DNA from: Pseudoclavibacter endophyticus
GTDB lineage: Bacteria; Actinomycetota; Actinomycetes; Actinomycetales; Microbacteriaceae
DNA: 64,000 nt
NCBI RefSeq assembly: GCF_008831085.1
Contig: NZ_WBJY01000001.1
Coordinates: forward strand, 1,674,001 to 1,738,000
Direction of reading: 5' to 3'
The translations under genes and the position numbers were made by a program. The stretch's first letter is position 1. Each line of letters opens with the position of its first letter. Positions 1 to 8,564 of the stretch are shown in pieces. A model generated the notes under the pieces. It had not been told where the DNA came from. It did not search any database and worked only from the letters and a program-made list of their open reading frames with translations.

Positions 1-1
1 G

Positions 2-1048
2 AGCAACGGTCGCATCGTTCACCTGTCCGAACGCGTGCCTGAGGTGTCGGCCGACGAGATGGTGCGCGCGCTCGTGCCACCGCGGCAGTTCAATGAGGCC
101 CGTTTCGAGACGTACCGGCCCGACGACGAGTACCCGTCGCAGGCCGAGGCACTCCTCGCCGCACAGCGGTTCAGCGGGCAGAAGGTCGCCGCCGCGGCCA
201 CGGGCGGTCGATCCTTCTTCGACCGGTTCAAGCCGCAGCCCGCCGTCAAGCCGGGGCTCTACCTCGACGGCGGCTTCGGGGTCGGCAAGACCCACCTGCT
301 CGCCTCGATCTGGCACGCGTATCCAGGCCGCAAGTACTTCGGCACGTTCATCGAGTACACCGCGCTCATCGGCGCGCTCGGATTCAGCGAGACCGTTCGC
401 ACGCTCCGCGGAACGAAGCTCATCGCGATCGACGAGTTCGAGCTCGACGACCCCGGCGACACCATGATGATGTCAAAACTGCTCGGCGAGCTGGTCGAAA
501 CGGGAACCAACGTCGCCGCAACGAGCAACACCCCGCCGAACGCTCTCGGCGAGGGGCGGTTCGCGGCGCAGGACTTCCTCCGTGAGATCACGAAGCTCGC
601 CGACGTCTTCCAGACCATCCGCATCGATGGCACCGACTACCGGCGTCGCACGATCGCGGGGCACGCCGAGGTCACGCCGCCGAGCGCGCTCGAGCGCGAG
701 GTCGACGCCCGCGTGTCGGCCGGTCAGATCGTGGCGCACGACCACTTCGGCACCCTCATCCGCCACCTGGCCCGCGTACATCCTTCCAAGTACGTCCGCC
801 TCGTCGCCGGCATCGACGCGCTCGCCCTGGACGACGTCTACGAACTCACCGACCAGGCCGATGCCCTTCGCTTCGTCGCGTTCATCGACCGCATCTATGA
901 CGCACAGGTGCCGGTGACGGCGTCGGGCACGGCGCTCGATGAGATCTTCGGTGGCGGGATGCTCGAGGGCGGCTACCGCAAGAAGTACCTGCGCTGCGTC
1001 TCGCGTCTCATCGCCTCGACGGCCGCCGCCGCCGAGTCGCGCCCGTAG
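2..1048 (+). CDS. zapE: Cell division protein ZapE / AFG1-like ATPase (5' end cut by window edge)
   Basis: P-loop ATPase of the AFG1/ZapE family. Family members act at the division site or in mitochondrial protein quality control; the role in Actinomycetota is less clear. The frame is open from base 2, and residues before the first internal GTG (base 35) already look coding (HLSERVPEVSADEM), so the true start probably lies left of the window. Counting from that GTG, Walker A GGFGVGKT is at about residues 79-86 and a Walker B-like strand KLIAIDEFELDDPGD follows about 50 residues later. At least 337 residues are visible, close to full family length. The stop codon lies inside the first of three 23-bp tandem repeats. 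The family call is firm; the cellular role is inferred. Confidence 0.9.
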   Translation, partial: SNGRIVHLSERVPEVSADEMVRALVPPRQFNEARFETYRPDDEYPSQAEALLAAQRFSGQKVAAAATGGRSFFDRFKPQPAVKPGLYLDGGFGVGKTHLLASIWHAYPGRKYFGTFIEYTALIGALGFSETVRTLRGTKLIAIDEFELDDPGDTMMMSKLLGELVETGTNVAATSNTPPNALGEGRFAAQDFLREITKLADVFQTIRIDGTDYRRRTIAGHAEVTPPSALEREVDARVSAGQIVAHDHFGTLIRHLARVHPSKYVRLVAGIDALALDDVYELTDQADALRFVAFIDRIYDAQVPVTASGTALDEIFGGGMLEGGYRKKYLRCVSRLIASTAAAAESRP

Positions 1049-1100
1049 TCCAAACCGAGTCGCGCCCGTCGTCGAAACCGAGTCGCGCCCGCCGTCGAAA
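1032..1100. repeat. Three 23-bp tandem direct repeats at the zapE 3' end
   Basis: Units start at 1032, 1055 and 1078. Each reads CCGAGTCGCGCCCG followed by a near-identical ending (TAGTCCAAA, TCGTCGAAA, CCGTCGAAA). The first unit contains the zapE stop codon and the third runs into a GlnR-like box. The array lies between zapE and amt. It could be a local slippage duplication or a repeated regulator-binding half-site, since two of the units end in GAAAC. Confidence 0.85.
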
Positions 1101-1143
1101 CACAGACGTAACGCGCTCGCCTGCATCGAAACACGTTCGAAAC
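1097..1143 (+). promoter_or_regulatory. Two GlnR-like operator boxes upstream of amt
   Basis: Two pairs of 5-base boxes, each with a 6-base spacer, are visible: GAAAC-ACAGAC-GTAAC at 1097-1112 and GAAAC-ACGTTC-GAAAC at 1128-1143. The known actinobacterial GlnR site is built from GTnAC and GAAAC boxes with 6-base spacing. The two pairs start 31 bp apart, about three helical turns. They lie 110-156 bp before the amt start, and nitrogen control of an ammonium transporter fits. A TTGACA hexamer follows at 1184 but no clear -10 was found. The match is by eye, so the assignment to GlnR is an inference. Confidence 0.5.
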
Positions 1144-1252
1144 CCGACCGCAGCGCGGATGACACCGCAGCGCCGTTGACTCCTTGACAGCGGACCCGCG
1201 TCACGACACCGCCACCGAACCAGTGGCACCGCGGGTCACGAAAGGACTCACG

Positions 1253-2479
1253 ATGGATACTGGTGGAATGGCCTGGCTGCTGATCAGCGCAGCTCTCGTG
1301 CTCTTGATGACGCCCGGTCTCGCGTTCTTCTACGGCGGCATGGTCAAGGAGAAGAGCGTCATCTCGATGATGATGCTGAGCTTCGGTTCGATGGGGCTCG
1401 TAATCGTCCTGTGGATCCTCTACGGCCACAGCATGTCGGCCGTCTCGGGCGAGTCGTTCTTCCAGTTCGCGGGGAACCCATTCGAGGACTTCGCGATGAC
1501 GAGCCTCGTCGACGACAACGAGGGCCTCGCCGGCTCGGCCTTCGGCGCGACCTTCGCCATCATCACGACGGCTCTGGTCTCCGGCGCGATCGCCGACCGC
1601 GCGAAGTTCAGCTCCTGGATGATCTTCGCCGGCGTGTTCGCGACGCTCGTGTATTTCCCCGTTGCCGCCTGGGTCTGGGGCGGCGGCTGGATCATGCAGC
1701 TCGGCGAGGCGATGGGCTTCGAGGGCATCGAGGTCATCGACTACGCCGGCGGGACCGCGGTGCACATCAACGCCGGCGCCGCAGCACTCGCGCTGGCCAT
1801 CGTGCTCGGCCGTCGCCACGGCTTCGAGAAGGGAATCCTCAAGCCGCACAACGTCCCGCTCGTGCTCATCGGGACCGCCCTGCTCTGGTTCGGCTGGTTC
1901 GGGTTCAACGTCGGCGCGGAAGGCACGGCCAACCTCATCGAGGGCGTGCCGGGGCTCATCTTCATCAACACGATGGCCGCCCCCGCCGCCGGCATCCTCG
2001 GCTGGATCCTCATCGAACGCATCCGCAACGGTCGTCCCACGTCGATCGGCGCCGCGTCGGGCGCCATCGCCGGCCTGGTCGCTATCACGCCGGCCTGCGC
2101 GGTACTGACCCCCGGCTGGGCCCTCCTGCTCGGTTTCGTCTCCGGCGTGCTGTGCTGCCTCGCTGTCGAGCTGAAGTTCAAGCTCGGCTTCGACGACTCG
2201 CTCGACGTCGTGGGCCTGCACCTCGTCGGCGGCCTCATCGGCTCGATCTTCCCTGGCCTGTTCGCCTTCGAGACCGGCCTCTTCACGGGCGGCGACGCGA
2301 GCCAGCTTCTGGTCCAGGTAATCGCCTCGGTCGCGGTGCTCGTCTACTCCTTCGTTGTGTCGTTCGTCGTCGCGTCGGTGATCCAGAAGACCGTCGGATT
2401 CCGCATCCGGCATGAAGACGAGGTGGCGGGCGTCGACGTGGTCGTGCACGGCGAAACCGGGTACGCGCTGGCGCGGTGA
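1253..2479 (+). CDS. amt: Ammonium transporter (Amt/MEP/Rh family)
   Basis: Integral membrane channel for ammonium/ammonia uptake, 408 residues and the usual family length, with about 11 hydrophobic segments. The N-terminal part PGLAFFYGGMVKEKS and the signature DYAGGTAVHINAG (residues 163-175) are typical. The pore twin histidines are H171 and H323 (the latter in DVVGLHLVGG). The ATG at 1253 was chosen because GAAAGGA lies just upstream and membrane segment 1 begins at once; the longer TTG-initiated frame from 1184 adds an atypical polar leader. No glnB or glnD follows, unlike many actinobacterial amtB operons. The C-terminal tail is short. GlnR-like boxes upstream suggest induction under nitrogen limitation. 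Confidence 0.95.
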   Translation: MDTGGMAWLLISAALVLLMTPGLAFFYGGMVKEKSVISMMMLSFGSMGLVIVLWILYGHSMSAVSGESFFQFAGNPFEDFAMTSLVDDNEGLAGSAFGATFAIITTALVSGAIADRAKFSSWMIFAGVFATLVYFPVAAWVWGGGWIMQLGEAMGFEGIEVIDYAGGTAVHINAGAAALALAIVLGRRHGFEKGILKPHNVPLVLIGTALLWFGWFGFNVGAEGTANLIEGVPGLIFINTMAAPAAGILGWILIERIRNGRPTSIGAASGAIAGLVAITPACAVLTPGWALLLGFVSGVLCCLAVELKFKLGFDDSLDVVGLHLVGGLIGSIFPGLFAFETGLFTGGDASQLLVQVIASVAVLVYSFVVSFVVASVIQKTVGFRIRHEDEVAGVDVVVHGETGYALAR

Positions 2480-2549
2480 CCACGCGTCCATAACGCGCTC
2501 GCGGAACCCGTGCGTCCGCCGCCTCAGCATCGGGGGCCATTCGTCCAGC

Positions 2550-2561
2550 TAGCCTGGAGGA
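2550..2561 (+). promoter_or_regulatory. Putative -10 element for a leaderless DUF456 mRNA
   Basis: TAGCCT at 2550-2555 is followed by six bases and then the ATG at 2562. That spacing puts the transcription start on the A of the ATG. A GGAGG lies only one base before the ATG, too close to act as a normal ribosome-binding site. The same arrangement occurs before the antiporter, ruvA, aroQ and fmt genes in this window. No good -35 was seen. Confidence 0.45.
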
Positions 2562-3065
2562 ATGGCCCCCGATGTCATCGCCGCGATCGTCGCCGGCATC
2601 CTCGCGATCGTCGGCGTGCTCGGCATCATCCTCCCGGTCCTGCCCGGCTCCATCACCGTGCTGATCGGGCTGCTCGTGTGGGCGATCTGGGGAGGCTCCG
2701 GATGGGCCTGGGCGGCCTTCGCGATCGGCGGGGTTCCCGTGCTCATCGGCATGATCAGCGGCTGGGTGCTGGCCAAGCGCGGGCTCGACAAGCGCAAGAT
2801 CCCGAACTGGCCCGTGCTCGTCGCTGCGGGGGCCGGCATCGTCGGTCTCTTCGTCATCCCGCTGCTCGGGCTCCCCATCGGATTCATCGTCGGCCTCGTC
2901 GTCGCCGAGTACTTCCGGCTCGGTGACTGGAAGCAGGCGCTCGACACGTCGTGGGTCGCGATGAAGTCGCTCGGGCTCGGCATGCTGATCGAGCTCGCGT
3001 GCGCCTTCTTCGCGTTCATGGTCCTCGCGATCTCGATCCTCGTGCATTTCGCGACCGGGGCGTGA
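2562..3065 (+). CDS. DUF456 domain-containing small membrane protein
   Basis: Product of 167 residues, almost wholly hydrophobic, with alternating glycine-rich membrane segments (GVLGIILPVLPGSITVLIG, then VGLFVIPLLGLPIGFIVGL). This is the DUF456 pattern: internally repeated transmembrane pairs linked by a short basic loop (AKRGLDKRKIPNW). Function is unknown; it is an inner-membrane protein of a family common in Actinomycetota. It stands alone between amt and the mevalonate operon, with its own candidate leaderless promoter. Confidence 0.85.
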   Translation: MAPDVIAAIVAGILAIVGVLGIILPVLPGSITVLIGLLVWAIWGGSGWAWAAFAIGGVPVLIGMISGWVLAKRGLDKRKIPNWPVLVAAGAGIVGLFVIPLLGLPIGFIVGLVVAEYFRLGDWKQALDTSWVAMKSLGLGMLIELACAFFAFMVLAISILVHFATGA

Positions 3066-3149
3066 CGACGCCGCGCCGGCGTTCGCGGGCATGCCGCGGC
3101 CGCCACGTGTCGCGTCCACGCGGAGCGGCAACACCCCGCGCGCGTGGAT

Positions 3150-3155
3150 TAGGCT
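3150..3155 (+). promoter_or_regulatory. Candidate -10 hexamer of the mevalonate operon promoter
   Basis: TAGGCT at 3150-3155 fits the TANNNT -10 pattern seen repeatedly in this window and would start transcription near 3162, about 93 bases before mvaK1. No convincing -35 is visible. No other plausible promoter was found between DUF456 and mvaK1, so this is the best candidate for the six-gene transcript. Confidence 0.35.
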
Positions 3156-3254
3156 GTCCTGGTTGCGCAACGCCCTGGCCACGGTCCGGATGAGGTGCGC
3201 GCCCCACGAGCAATCCCGGCGCCCGCCGTGCGCGGTGTCCGGGAGGAAACAGGC

Positions 3255-4265
3255 ATGACGTCTCAGCGACACGACCACCGGAACGCCACCGCGCGCGCTC
3301 GTCCGTCGTCACTCCGTGAGGGATCGACGGGAACGGGACGCGGGCACGGCAAGGCGATCCTGCTCGGCGAGCACTCGATCGTGTACGAGGGACCGGCGAT
3401 CGCGCTCCCGCTCCTGGAGATGAACGCGACGGCGAGCATCCGTGCCGCACCAGAGGCCCGCATCGCGAGCGATCTCTACGAGGGCGCCGTCGACGGCGCC
3501 CCCGCGCGCTTCGCGCCCATCGTCGAGGCTGTTCGCGCCGCCCGCGCCGTCCTCGCACCCGGTGCCGGCCCGTTCGAACTGACCCTGCACAGCGACATTC
3601 CGTACGAACGGGGACTGGGCTCCAGCGCCGCAACCGCCGCCGCCATCGTCACGGCGGTCGCCGACGCAGTCGGTGCCGCGCCGGACGAGGACACGCGCCA
3701 CGAACTCATCCAGCGCGCCGAGCGGGTCGCGCACGGCGCGCCGAGCGGGCTCGACGCGCGCGCCGTCGTCGCGCCGACGCCGATCCGCTTCGACCGGGGG
3801 CGCGCCGAGCCGGCCGGCGTCGCGTCGCCCTTGACGTTCGTGGTCGCCGACACCGGCGTGCGCGGCTCGACCCGTGAGGCGGTCGCCTCGGTCCGCGCGC
3901 GCCGCGAGGCCGACCGGGCCGGGATCGACGCGGTCATCCGGCGGCTCGCAACGCTTGCCGACGAGGCCGCCGCCGATCTGGTCGACGGGCGCGCGGATGC
4001 GCTAGGTGACCGGATGAACGAGGCGCACGCCCTGCTCGTCCGCATCGACGTCTCGAGCCACGAGCTCGACGCGCTCGTGGTCGCCGCCACCGCCGCCGGC
4101 GCCCTCGGTGCGAAGCTCACCGGGGGAGGACGGGGCGGCTGCGTGCTGGCGCTCGCCCCCTCCCGTGAGGACGCACCGCCGCTCGCGTCGGCGCTCGTCG
4201 CCGCCGGGGCGGCGAGGGTCTGGACGACGACCGTGGGCGCAAGCTCGAATCAGGAGGCGGAATGA
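3255..4265 (+). CDS. mvaK1: Mevalonate kinase
   Basis: GHMP-family kinase that phosphorylates (R)-mevalonate with ATP to 5-phosphomevalonate; cytoplasmic, 336 residues. The three GHMP motifs are visible: GHGKAILLGEH (30-40), PYERGLGSSAA (116-126, the phosphate-binding loop) and KLTGGGRGGC (287-296). The ATG at 3255 was chosen because GGAGGAAA lies at 3242-3249; an upstream in-frame extension lacks a ribosome-binding site. First gene of a six-gene mevalonate operon, overlapping mvaD by four bases (ATGA). The polar N-terminal stretch of about 28 residues before the first motif is longer than usual. Confidence 0.95.
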   Translation: MTSQRHDHRNATARARPSSLREGSTGTGRGHGKAILLGEHSIVYEGPAIALPLLEMNATASIRAAPEARIASDLYEGAVDGAPARFAPIVEAVRAARAVLAPGAGPFELTLHSDIPYERGLGSSAATAAAIVTAVADAVGAAPDEDTRHELIQRAERVAHGAPSGLDARAVVAPTPIRFDRGRAEPAGVASPLTFVVADTGVRGSTREAVASVRARREADRAGIDAVIRRLATLADEAAADLVDGRADALGDRMNEAHALLVRIDVSSHELDALVVAATAAGALGAKLTGGGRGGCVLALAPSREDAPPLASALVAAGAARVWTTTVGASSNQEAE

Positions 4266-5290
4266 CGACGGTGGCGCCATCGGCAGGAGCGGGCGATGAG
4301 CGCGCCCAGACCTCGAACGCATCGGCGACCGCGCGCGCCTACCCGAACATCGCGCTCGTGAAGTACTGGGGCAAGCGCGACGAACGGCTCATGCTGCCGG
4401 CAGCCGGAAGCCTCTCGCTCACCCTCGACGTCTTCCCGACCGAGACCACCGTGACGGTTGATCCCGGCGCCGATCGTGACCGGTTCGAGCTCGACGGCGC
4501 GCCCGCGAGCGAGGAGCAGACCGGTCGCGTGACGCGCTTTCTCGATCTCGTCCGCGAACGCGCCGGGACGACGGCGCGCGCGGTCGTGCGCTCCACGAAC
4601 GCTGCCCCGACGGGCGCGGGCCTTGCGAGCTCGGCGTCGGGGTTCGCGGCTCTGGCCGTGAGCGCCGCGGCGGCTTACCGTCTCGACGCCGACCGGCTCG
4701 CGCTCAGCCGCCTCGCCCGCCGAGGCTCTGGATCGGCCGCGCGATCGATCGTGCCCGGCGTCGCCGTGTGGCATGCGGGCGAAGACGACGGGTCGTCGTT
4801 CGCGGAGCCCGTCGACGCGCCGCCGCTCAGCATGGTGATCGTGACGATCGACCGGGCGATGAAGGCCGTCTCAAGCCGCGAGGCCATGCGCCGAACGGCG
4901 CTCACGTCGCCGTTCCACGCTGCCTGGATCTCCGACACGGCCCAGGCGCTCGAGGCGATGCTGGTCGCCTGCCGCGACGGCGACTTCACACGGATCGGCC
5001 GCATCACCGAGACGAACGCCCTGCGAATGCACGCCGTGATCCAGTCGGCCGACCCACCGATCCAGTATCTCGCCCCCACGAGCGTCGCGGCGTTCGACGA
5101 AGTGCGCCGCTTGCGCGCGGAGGGACTCGAGGCGTACGCAACCGCCGACGCGGGCCCCAACGTCGTCGCGCTGGCGCGCCCCGCCGACGCCGAGGCCGTC
5201 GCGGACGCGCTCGCGCACCTCGGCGAGACCACCATCGCAGGTCCCGGGCCCGGTGCCGCGTTGGTCGAACCGGCCGGAGGCACCGCGTGA
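4262..5290 (+). CDS. mvaD: Diphosphomevalonate decarboxylase
   Basis: ATP-dependent decarboxylation of 5-diphosphomevalonate to isopentenyl diphosphate. GHMP fold of 342 residues. Motifs: NIALVKYWGKRD (29-40), GLASSASGFAAL (120-131), RRGSGSAARS (153-162) and the catalytic Asp in DAGPNV (D296). It overlaps mvaK1 and mvaK2 by four bases each, so the three kinase-fold genes are translationally coupled. The first 25 residues are Ala/Ser/Thr-rich and probably disordered. Motif matches make the decarboxylase call more likely than a phosphomevalonate decarboxylase variant. Confidence 0.95.
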   Translation: MTTVAPSAGAGDERAQTSNASATARAYPNIALVKYWGKRDERLMLPAAGSLSLTLDVFPTETTVTVDPGADRDRFELDGAPASEEQTGRVTRFLDLVRERAGTTARAVVRSTNAAPTGAGLASSASGFAALAVSAAAAYRLDADRLALSRLARRGSGSAARSIVPGVAVWHAGEDDGSSFAEPVDAPPLSMVIVTIDRAMKAVSSREAMRRTALTSPFHAAWISDTAQALEAMLVACRDGDFTRIGRITETNALRMHAVIQSADPPIQYLAPTSVAAFDEVRRLRAEGLEAYATADAGPNVVALARPADAEAVADALAHLGETTIAGPGPGAALVEPAGGTA

Positions 5291-6396
5291 TCGAGACCCG
5301 CGCACCCGGCAAGCTCTTCGTTGCCGGCGAGTACGCGGTCGTCGAGCCGGCGCAGCCCTCGGTGCTCGTCGCCGTCGACCGGTACATCACCGTCGGCGTG
5401 ACGCCGAGTGAGGACGAAGGCCGCGTGCACTCGTCCGAATACGGGCGGTTGCCGCTCGTGTGGTCGCGCGACCCCGACGGGGATCGCATCGTCATCGAGC
5501 ACCAACCCGCCGACTACGTCATGAGCGCCATCGCGACGGTCGACCGCCTGCGGGTCGAACGCGGGATTCCCGGGCACTACTTCGACCTGCATATCTCCAG
5601 CGAGCTCGACGACGCCGACGGCCGCAAGTTCGGGCTCGGATCGTCGGCCGCCGTCACGGTCGCCGTCGTCGCGGCGCTCGATGAGCTCTACGGCATGTCG
5701 CTCAGCCGCACCGAGCGTTTCCAGCTCGCGCTGCTGGCGACGATCACGATCGCGCCGGGCGCATCCGGCGGCGATCTCGCCGCCAGCACCTACGGCGGGT
5801 GGATCCGGTACTCGGCCCCCGACCGTTCCCGGCTCGCATCGCACGTCGATCAGCACGGCATCGCGGCGACGCTCTCGGATGCCGAAGCCTGGCAGGGATT
5901 CGACGTCGCGTCGCTCGAGCCCCCGGCCGGCCTGAGGCTGCTCGTCGGCTGGACGGGCTCGCCAGCCTCCACGGAGCGGTTGGTGAGAGGCGTGCGTGGT
6001 GGCGCCGGGGGACGCGCCCACCGCCGCGGCCCGGACTACGAGACCTTCCTGGCCGAGAGCGCGAGCTGCGTCGCGGATCTCGTCGATAACCTGACGCCGA
6101 GCGGCTCGCCCGCCGTCGCGCTCGACGCGATCCGCCGGGCCCGCCGCCTGCTGCAGGCGCTCGGCGACGCGACCGGAATCGAGATCGAGACGCCGACGCT
6201 GCGGAGACTCTGCGACAGCGCCGAGCGCGGCGGAGCGGCGGGCAAACCCTCGGGCGCCGGCGGGGGCGACTGCGGCATCGTGCTGGCACCGGGCCACGTC
6301 GACGCCGACGCGATGCACGACGCGTGGCGCGCCGCGGGCATCCGGCCGCTCGAGCTCACCGTGCACCCGACGGAGAAAGACCAGCATGAGCGCTGA
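5287..6396 (+). CDS. mvaK2: Phosphomevalonate kinase
   Basis: GHMP kinase that turns 5-phosphomevalonate into the diphosphate; 369 residues. It starts at GTG 5287 in a GTGA overlap with the mvaD stop. N-terminal motif APGKLFVAGEYAVVEP (6-21), phosphate loop KFGLGSSAAVTVAVV, and the C-terminal GHMP loop GKPSGAGGGDCG are all present. A basic, glycine-rich insert (RGVRGGAGGRAHRRG) sits in the middle of the protein. The context between mvaD and fni matches the family assignment. Confidence 0.95.
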   Translation: MIETRAPGKLFVAGEYAVVEPAQPSVLVAVDRYITVGVTPSEDEGRVHSSEYGRLPLVWSRDPDGDRIVIEHQPADYVMSAIATVDRLRVERGIPGHYFDLHISSELDDADGRKFGLGSSAAVTVAVVAALDELYGMSLSRTERFQLALLATITIAPGASGGDLAASTYGGWIRYSAPDRSRLASHVDQHGIAATLSDAEAWQGFDVASLEPPAGLRLLVGWTGSPASTERLVRGVRGGAGGRAHRRGPDYETFLAESASCVADLVDNLTPSGSPAVALDAIRRARRLLQALGDATGIEIETPTLRRLCDSAERGGAAGKPSGAGGGDCGIVLAPGHVDADAMHDAWRAAGIRPLELTVHPTEKDQHER

Positions 6397-7468
6397 CCGC
6401 CAGGGGCCGTCACAGGCCTCACGCCGCAAGGACGAGCACATCGAGCTCGCCTCGTCGCAGTCGCCCGCGGCCGCCAACGACTTCGACGACGTCGAGCTCG
6501 TGCACCACGCGCTCGACGGCGTGAACGCGGAGCGCGTGTGCCTCGACACCAGCATCGACGGCTGGCGCTGGCCCGTTCCGCTCTTCATCAACGGCATGAC
6601 CGGGGGGTCGGCCGGCTCGGAGCGCATCAACCGCGCCCTCGCCGTCGCGGCGCGCGAGCACGGCATGCCCGTGGCATCTGGATCAGTCGGCGTCGCCCTC
6701 GACGACCCCGAAACGGCGCGGACCTTCCGGGTGCTCCGCGACGAAAACCCCGACGGCATCGTCATCGCCAACCTCGGCGCCGGGCGCAGCGCCGACGAGG
6801 CGCTGCGAGCCATCGAACTCCTCGAGGCGGATGCGCTGCAGGTGCACCTCAACGCCGTGCAGGAGACGGTCATGCCGGAGGGCGCGCGCGACTTCTCGGG
6901 TTGGGCCCCGCTCATCGAGGCGATCGTCGCCGCGTCGCCCGTTCCGGTGTTCGTGAAGGAGGTCGGGTTTGGGCTCAGCCGGCGAACGCTGCACCGGCTG
7001 CGCGACCTCGGCGTGCGCGTCGCGGATGTCGCCGGGCGGGGCGGCACCGACTTCGCGCGCATCGAGAACGACCGCCGCGATACCGGTGACTTCGCCTATC
7101 TCGCCGGGTATGGCCAGTCGGCGGTCGAGTGCTTGCTCGAGGGCCGGGGCGTGCTGCCGGCCCTGCTCGCCTCCGGCGGGGTTCGCACGCCGCTGGACGC
7201 CGTCCGCGCGCTCGCGCTGGGGGCCGACGCGGTCGGCGTCGCCGGCGTCTTCCTTCGCGCGGCGATGCAGAGCGAGACCCGTGCCGTTCAGGTGATCGGC
7301 GCATGGCGCACCCAGCTCGCTCAGCTGCTCGCGATGCTCGGCGCCGAGACTGTCGCCGAGCTCGCGTCGCACGACGTGCTCGTGCGCGGACGCGTGCGCG
7401 AGTTCTGCGAGCTGCGGGGGATCGACCCCACCCGCCGCCGGGCGCCCGACGCACCGAGCGCGCGGTGA
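6386..7468 (+). CDS. fni: Type 2 isopentenyl-diphosphate delta-isomerase (FMN-dependent)
   Basis: Interconverts IPP and DMAPP using reduced FMN and Mg2+; unrelated to the Nudix type 1 enzyme. 360 residues, TIM-barrel fold. Visible motifs are FINGMTGGS near the N-terminus, VIANLGAG, QVHLNAVQE, VFVKEVGFGLS, DVAGRGGTDFARIEN and ASGGVRTPLDAVRALALGADAVG (phosphate/FMN site). The ATG at 6386 lies 11 bases inside mvaK2. The gene makes the operon self-sufficient for both C5 units. Confidence 0.95.
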   Translation: MSADRQGPSQASRRKDEHIELASSQSPAAANDFDDVELVHHALDGVNAERVCLDTSIDGWRWPVPLFINGMTGGSAGSERINRALAVAAREHGMPVASGSVGVALDDPETARTFRVLRDENPDGIVIANLGAGRSADEALRAIELLEADALQVHLNAVQETVMPEGARDFSGWAPLIEAIVAASPVPVFVKEVGFGLSRRTLHRLRDLGVRVADVAGRGGTDFARIENDRRDTGDFAYLAGYGQSAVECLLEGRGVLPALLASGGVRTPLDAVRALALGADAVGVAGVFLRAAMQSETRAVQVIGAWRTQLAQLLAMLGAETVAELASHDVLVRGRVREFCELRGIDPTRRRAPDAPSAR

Positions 7469-7511
7469 GAGTTGTGAAACGGAACGCACGAAGCGACCTG
7501 GAGGTATGACC

Positions 7512-8564
7512 ATGTTGAGCGCAACCGAGGTCACCCCGATCCCGACCAGCTGGGTCGGCCCGATCCGCGTGAGCGGGAACGCCGTCGACGACGAGGTGCG
7601 CGTGCCCCTCGCGACGTACGAGACGCCGCTGTGGCCATCGGTCGGCCGCGGCGCGCGCATCTCCCGCCTCGTCGAGGGAGGCATCCAGGTCACGGTCGTC
7701 GATGAGCGCATGACGCGCTCGGTCATCCTGACCGCGACCAACGCCGCACAGGCTCACGCGGCCGCGCAGCGCATCAGGGAACGCCAGGACGAGCTCGCCG
7801 CAGCCGTCTCCGCGCAAAGCTCCTACGCCCGGCTGCTCGAGGTGCACAGCGAGATCGTCGGCAACCTGCTGTTCATCCGCTTCGCGTTCGCGACGGGCGA
7901 CGCGTCGGGCCACAACATGGTGACGAACGCCGCGGACGCGCTCATCGCGCTGGTGCGCTCGTGGGAGTCGGGACTCGAGTACGGCTCGATCTCCGGCAAC
8001 TACTGCTCCGACAAGAAAGCGACGGCGGTCAACGGCATCTTGGGCCGCGGCCGCAGCGCCGTCGCCGACATCCTCATCCCGCGCGAACTCGTCGAGCAGC
8101 AGCTGCGCACGACCGCAGCGCGCATGTGCGACCTCGTCGTGCGCAAGAACCTCGTGGGGTCGACCATCGCGGGGGCGCTGCGCTCTGGCAACGCCCACTA
8201 CGCGAACATGCTGCTCGCCTTCTACCTCGCGACGGGGCAGGACGCGGCCAACATCGTCGAGGGCTCGCAGGGCATAACCTACGCCGAGAACCGCGACGGC
8301 GATCTGTACTTCTCATGCCAGCTGCCGCACCTCATCGTCGGAACGGTCGGCAACGGCAAGCACCTCACCGGCGTCGAGGCCGCACTCGAGCGGCTCGGCT
8401 GCCGCGAGCCGCGCGAACCGGGCGAGAACGCGCGACGGCTCGCGGGCCTCATCGCGGCGACGGTGCTCTGCGGCGAGCTCTCGTTGCTCGCCGCGCAGAC
8501 GAACCCCGGCGAGCTCATGCGCGCCCACGTGCAGCTCGAGCGAGCCCAGAAGGAGCAGGCATGA
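7512..8564 (+). CDS. hmgR: Hydroxymethylglutaryl-CoA reductase
   Basis: NAD(P)H-dependent reduction of HMG-CoA to mevalonate, the committed step. About 350 residues, a soluble catalytic domain with no membrane anchor. Key residues are visible: Glu in ATYETPLWPS, Asp in TGDASGHN (130-135; the common form is DAMGMN), Lys in CSDKKATAVN (165-174), the GQD motif, and a C-terminal His in LMRAHVQ. Two ATGs lie close together (7506 and 7512). GGAGG at 7500-7504 is one base from the first and seven from the second, so 7512 was chosen. It overlaps the HMGS gene by ATGA. The position of the motifs resembles class I enzymes. Confidence 0.93.
   Translation: MLSATEVTPIPTSWVGPIRVSGNAVDDEVRVPLATYETPLWPSVGRGARISRLVEGGIQVTVVDERMTRSVILTATNAAQAHAAAQRIRERQDELAAAVSAQSSYARLLEVHSEIVGNLLFIRFAFATGDASGHNMVTNAADALIALVRSWESGLEYGSISGNYCSDKKATAVNGILGRGRSAVADILIPRELVEQQLRTTAARMCDLVVRKNLVGSTIAGALRSGNAHYANMLLAFYLATGQDAANIVEGSQGITYAENRDGDLYFSCQLPHLIVGTVGNGKHLTGVEAALERLGCREPREPGENARRLAGLIAATVLCGELSLLAAQTNPGELMRAHVQLERAQKEQA

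Noticed and set aside
473..2530. Long minus-strand frame of 685 codons opposite zapE and amt
   Set aside because: Composition is the Arg/Glu/Asp/Ala/Gly pattern of a GC-rich shadow frame; the plus-strand products are clear homologues.
7506..7511. Earlier ATG of the HMG-CoA reductase gene
   Set aside because: Only one base separates it from GGAGG; the ATG at 7512 has a proper 7-base spacing.
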